Assembly (NCBI GenBank): GCA_900318545.1
Contig: ONLC01000065.1
Coordinates: 1 to 17,485, forward strand
Origin: an uncultured Eubacteriales bacterium
GTDB lineage: Bacteria > Bacillota > Clostridia > Oscillospirales > Ruminococcaceae
Length of the DNA stretch: 17,485 nt
Reading direction: 5' to 3'
Below are positions 14,550-17,485 of this stretch, one piece after another. A model generated the notes under the pieces. It saw nothing but the letters and a program-made list of their open reading frames with translations. It was not told the DNA's origin and did no database searches. How positions within the stretch are numbered: position 1 is the first letter of the stretch; each line of letters starts with the position of its first letter. The position numbers and the translations under genes were made by a program.

Positions 14550-15578
14550 ATGAAGAAAATAGCAAGCTTTGCAGCAGCAATAGTTCTTGCTGCGATGACA
14601 ACAAGCGTTTCAGCCTTTGCAGCTGATTCTGTCACAGTTAATGTAACTATCAACACAGGAAAAGACAGCATCATGCTCATTCGTGATAATGTTGATGTAA
14701 CAGATATCGACAGCGACGGAAAATTAACAATCAATGATGCTCTTTACTGCGCTCATGAAAACGGCTATGACGGCGGTGCGGCAGCAGGCTACAAGTCTGA
14801 GAAAAGCCAGTGGGGACTGTCGCTTCAGAAGCTTTGGGGAATAGAGAACGGCGGCAGCTACGGCTACTATGTAAATGACGGCATGGCTATGAGCCTTGAG
14901 GACGAGCTCTCTGACGGTGACGAGTTGTATGCTTATGTTTACTCCGACACCAAGACCTTTAAGGACACCTACAGCTATTTCGATATCAAGGACGCAACTG
15001 TAGATCAGGGCAAGAGCATTGATTTCACACTCTCAAAGATCGCCTTTGACGCAAACTATCAGCCTGTAGTTCAGCCTGTTGAGGGTGCGGTTATCTCACT
15101 GAACGGTGTAAAAACAGATTTCGTTACCGATAAGGACGGAAAGGCAACTGTAAAATTTGCTGAGTCGGGCGACTATGTAGTAACAGCACAGTCTGAGAGC
15201 GAGCTTCTTGCTTCACCTGTTGCAGTTATCGTGGTTGACCCTGTTACCCCCGATACATCTGACTCTCAGCCCGAGACCGACAGCTCCACAGCTCCCGAGG
15301 ACAGCAGCACTAACGCCTCCGAGAGCACTGCGGACAGTTCCAAGGCCGGCACATCTGAGAGCAAGTCTGACAGCTCAAAGGCAGCTGACAGCAGCAAGGC
15401 AGCATCGGCTGACAACAAGGGCGGCACAAACAATGCTGCAGGCACAGCAGCAGGCGGCGGAAGTGATGCAAACACAGCAAACGCATCAACAGGAAGCAGC
15501 CCCCTTGGACTTATGATAGCAGGCACAGCAGCTCTTGCGGCAGCAGCAGTCGTTGCACATAAGAAGAATGATAAGTAA
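14550..15578 (+). CDS. Surface protein with DUF4430-like domain, calcium-loop-like insert, Ig-like domain and C-terminal anchor
   Basis: 342 residues. A signal peptide (1-25, ending SAFAA) leads to a beta-domain (about 27-135) with VTVNVTINTG, YGYYVNDG and LSDGDELYAYVY, which follows the DUF4430 (transcobalamin C-terminal-like) pattern. Inside it DIDSDGKLTIND (52-63) has Asp at positions 1, 3, 5 and 12, as in an EF-hand or dockerin calcium loop. A second beta-domain follows (about 153-230, GAVISLNGVKTDFVTDKDGKATVKF), then a Ser/Thr/Ala/Asp/Lys-rich linker (231-315). A C-terminal membrane helix (318-336) ends in HKKNDK and probably anchors the protein with its domains outside. There is no LPXTG motif. 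AAAGGAG and a purine run precede ATG 14550. It overlaps the next gene by 11 bp, so the two products are likely made together and may form a complex. Ligand unknown; a corrinoid is one possibility. Confidence 0.85.
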   Translation: MKKIASFAAAIVLAAMTTSVSAFAADSVTVNVTINTGKDSIMLIRDNVDVTDIDSDGKLTINDALYCAHENGYDGGAAAGYKSEKSQWGLSLQKLWGIENGGSYGYYVNDGMAMSLEDELSDGDELYAYVYSDTKTFKDTYSYFDIKDATVDQGKSIDFTLSKIAFDANYQPVVQPVEGAVISLNGVKTDFVTDKDGKATVKFAESGDYVVTAQSESELLASPVAVIVVDPVTPDTSDSQPETDSSTAPEDSSTNASESTADSSKAGTSESKSDSSKAADSSKAASADNKGGTNNAAGTAAGGGSDANTANASTGSSPLGLMIAGTAALAAAAVVAHKKNDK

Positions 15579-17178
15579 GATCACAGCGGTATTATCCGCT
15601 CTGACGGCAATAGTTATCACGGTCGGGAGTTTCGCACTCCCGACTTTTGCTAATGAGGACATTTCACAGACAGTCAGCAGTATACTTGAATACAGGTTCG
15701 GGGGTCATGACAGCGAGACCTTACAAAAAGCCGCAGACACAGACCTCCCCAAGGGTGCAGGCACAGACTCCGAATGGTACGCTATGAGCCTTTCGCAGTA
15801 CTGCGATATTGACCTCTCAGCATATTCAGAGGCTTTGGAAAAATACCTCTCCGAGAACGAGATCGCTTCAGCGACATCAAGGGAGAAATACGCTCTTTCT
15901 CTTATAGCGGCTGGCAAGGACAGCCCCTACATAACCGAGGCACTCTGCTCGTCGGTCGGGGAGCAGGGCATAATGAGCTATGTGTTCGGACTGCATATCC
16001 TGAATAACGGCTTCACCGCCGAGGGCGTAACAGCCGAGAGCGTGGCTTCCGAGATACTGGCTATGCAGCTATCGGACGGCGGCTGGGCGGTAATGGGCGA
16101 GTTCGGAGATATTGACGTTACTGCAATGACCTTACAGGCATTAGCTCCCCTTTGCGGCAGCAATTCCGAGGTGAACTCAGCCTGCGAAAGGGCAGTGCAG
16201 CTCCTTTCGGAAAAGCAGCTTGAAAGCGGCGGCTTTATGACCATGGGAGCAGAAAACTCCGAGAGCTGTTCGCAGGTGATCTGTGCCTTGTCCGCCCTCG
16301 GAATAGACTGCACCTCAGACGAACGCTTCATAAAAAACGGCAATAGCCCGATAGATGCACTCCTTTCCTATAAAGGTGAGGACGGTTCATTCAGCCACGT
16401 TTCGGGAGAGGAAGCAAACGAGACCGCCACGGTCGAGGCCTTTTACTCACTGGTATCATACCTCAGAATGAAGGGCGGCAGCACCCCTCTGTATGTGTTC
16501 GACAGCGTACAGGAGAGCCCCTCTCCGAAGCCTGCCGAGGGCAGCACGCAAGCCGAGAGCAAGGCAGAGTCTAAAAGCACCTCCGAAGCTGACAGCACGG
16601 CGGAAAAGGGCGGCATCGGATACAAGCCCATAGCTATAGGGGCGGTGCTTTTTGTGGGTACGGGAGCGGCTATAGTGCTGCTCATTCTGAAAAAGAGAAG
16701 CTGGAAGAACTTTGTTTTCATAGCAATTATCGCAGGCGGACTTTGTGCAGCCATCGCCTTTACTGAGATAAAGACTGAGAAGGAATACTACTCGGAGAGC
16801 TCATCGAAAACCACTGCCGTGACGGGGACAGTAACGATGTCTATCCGCTGTGACACAATAGCAGGAGAGGGCGGAGCGATCCCTGATGACGGAACAGTGC
16901 TTACAAAGTCTGAGTACGAGCTTCACGAGGGGGAGAGTGTATACGACATTCTTTTATCTGCGTGCAAGGAGAATAATATCAGGCTTGACACTAAGGGGAC
17001 GAAGAACATATACATTTCCGGTATCGGGCAGATATACGAATTTGATTTCGGGGAGCTTTCGGGCTGGGTATACCACGTAAACGGAGAGAGTGCATCGGTA
17101 GGGTGTTCATCATACGAGCTGAAAGACGGAGACAGTATTGAGTGGTTATACACACGCAACATTGAGAAGGACCTATAG
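15568..17178 (+). CDS. Membrane-anchored alpha/alpha-barrel + DUF4430 protein (intrinsic factor/transcobalamin-like domain set)
   Basis: 536 residues from the ATG at 15568, which overlaps the preceding stop; an upstream TTG frame is rejected because the signal peptide starts here (MISKITAVLSALTAIVITVG). Residues 40-310 form a terpene-cyclase/prenyltransferase-type helical barrel. It has MQLSDGGWAV (166-175), DIDVTAMTLQAL (181-192), KQLESGGFMT, ENSESCSQVICALSALGID (229-247) and YKGEDGSFSH repeats. A Ser/Glu/Lys linker (315-350) leads to a two-helix membrane hairpin (353-374 and 381-399). A DUF4430 beta-domain (419-532) follows with SGWVYHVNG and YELKDGDSIEWLYT. With the hairpin, both domains lie outside the cell. 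The same barrel plus beta-domain pair builds vertebrate intrinsic factor and transcobalamin, so ligand (possibly corrinoid) capture is a hypothesis. No transporter gene adjoins within the window. Confidence 0.85.
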   Translation: MISKITAVLSALTAIVITVGSFALPTFANEDISQTVSSILEYRFGGHDSETLQKAADTDLPKGAGTDSEWYAMSLSQYCDIDLSAYSEALEKYLSENEIASATSREKYALSLIAAGKDSPYITEALCSSVGEQGIMSYVFGLHILNNGFTAEGVTAESVASEILAMQLSDGGWAVMGEFGDIDVTAMTLQALAPLCGSNSEVNSACERAVQLLSEKQLESGGFMTMGAENSESCSQVICALSALGIDCTSDERFIKNGNSPIDALLSYKGEDGSFSHVSGEEANETATVEAFYSLVSYLRMKGGSTPLYVFDSVQESPSPKPAEGSTQAESKAESKSTSEADSTAEKGGIGYKPIAIGAVLFVGTGAAIVLLILKKRSWKNFVFIAIIAGGLCAAIAFTEIKTEKEYYSESSSKTTAVTGTVTMSIRCDTIAGEGGAIPDDGTVLTKSEYELHEGESVYDILLSACKENNIRLDTKGTKNIYISGIGQIYEFDFGELSGWVYHVNGESASVGCSSYELKDGDSIEWLYTRNIEKDL

Positions 17179-17260
17179 AGTAACAGGCAGGGTGCTCAGT
17201 ATTGAGTGGTTATACACACGCAACATTGAGAAGGACCTATAGAGTAACAGGCAGGGTGCT
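17133..17260 (+). repeat. Exact 64-bp tandem duplication at the end of the DUF4430 gene
   Basis: Two identical 64-base units, 17133-17196 and 17197-17260, start CAGTATTGAG and end CAGGGTGCT. The first holds the last 15 codons and the stop of the gene; the second lies in non-coding sequence and carries a dead copy of the C-terminus. Confidence 0.97.
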
Positions 17261-17485
17261 AGCCGGCAGGGAAAACCCTGCACCGCCTTCGCGACGTACA
17301 TTTGCTTAAAGCTTCTCTTACCCTGACCGCAAAGCAAAATAGTGCAAGCTAAAAAAACAAGCTAATGAATAGAGAATGCCAAGGGTTTAAGAAAAGAGTT
17401 CGCCAAGCCGGACGATAGCGGCTTGCGGGTTTTTAGGGCAGAGCCCTAAACAGAGCACGAGACAGAGTCTCGTTCGGAGCGGAGC
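17261..17485. other. Geneless, hairpin-rich stretch after the DUF4430 operon
   Basis: No reading frame of note. It contains GCAGGG-AAAA-CCCTGC (17266-17281), the terminator listed separately, an 8-bp stem TTTAGGGC/GCCCTAAA with an AGA loop (17432-17450), and a 7-bp stem ACGAGAC/GTCTCGT, also with an AGA loop (17457-17473). The A-rich middle (17335-17400) shows nothing identifiable. It could be an intergenic repeat, a structured RNA or the edge of a mobile element; I do not recognise it. Confidence 0.5.
17404..17434 (+). terminator. Terminator downstream of the DUF4430 operon
   Basis: CAAGCCG (17404-17410) and CGGCTTG (17419-17425) form a 7-bp stem with an 8-base loop, followed by CGGGTTTTT. 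It is more than 220 bp from the stop codon, leaving a long 3' untranslated region or an independent RNA upstream of it. Confidence 0.65.

Noticed and set aside
15490..15578. LPXTG sortase signal in the first surface protein
   Set aside because: The C-terminus has a hydrophobic helix and a basic tail but no LPXTG-like motif before it; a plain membrane anchor is likelier.
17133..17260. CRISPR array
   Set aside because: Only two directly abutting identical 64-base units with no spacers; one unit is the end of a gene.

Overview
The window looks like part of a chromosome of an anaerobic gut or rumen Clostridium-class bacterium, most likely an Oscillospiraceae/Ruminococcus relative. This is inference, from: Bacillota-style AGGAGG ribosome binding sites; sigma-A promoters with 16-17 bp spacers; an ATP-type PEP carboxykinase; an archaeal/eukaryotic-type (class 3) ProRS; a NdoA-like MazF; and a Ser/Thr/Ala-rich surface-protein pair. 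No species can be named from the sequence alone.

Region 1 (1-5293, minus strand) reads, in transcription order: a lipoprotein membrane-fusion (HlyD/MacA-like) protein, a large FtsX/MacB-type ABC permease, purine nucleoside phosphorylase, and the 5' part of an MTA/SAH/adenosine-deaminase-like amidohydrolase that runs off the left edge. Gaps are only 14-28 bp, so this could be one transcript. The permease gene is broken: its frame changes near 2606 and the membrane segment expected there is absent. No ABC ATPase gene is present.

Region 2 (5441-10268, minus strand) holds three housekeeping or envelope genes, each with its own promoter: a secreted D,D-carboxypeptidase with three fibronectin-III domains, pckA, and aspartate kinase. 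Clear intrinsic terminators follow the carboxypeptidase and pckA.

Region 3 (10364-12566) is a small accessory patch: a solitary plus-strand mazF; a minus-strand three-gene operon of small proteins, the last DUF4160-like and the first DUF2442-like; a small XRE regulator; and an AT-rich SHOCT membrane protein. Two almost identical 36-bp terminator repeats bracket the three-gene operon, suggesting modular gain or shuffling of toxin/antitoxin-like cassettes.

Region 4 (12542-14368, minus strand) is a small membrane protein gene overlapping proS, from one promoter.

Region 5 (14473-17485, plus strand) is the most interesting part. Two overlapping genes encode cell-surface proteins: one with a DUF4430-like domain carrying a calcium-loop-like insert and a C-terminal anchor, and one with an alpha/alpha-barrel (terpene-cyclase/intrinsic-factor fold) joined through a two-helix membrane hairpin to a DUF4430 domain. 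These are the two domains of vertebrate intrinsic factor/transcobalamin, so a corrinoid- or other ligand-capture role at the membrane is a reasonable hypothesis. The second gene ends in an exact 64-bp tandem duplication that includes its stop codon, followed by a geneless stretch of hairpins and a terminator.
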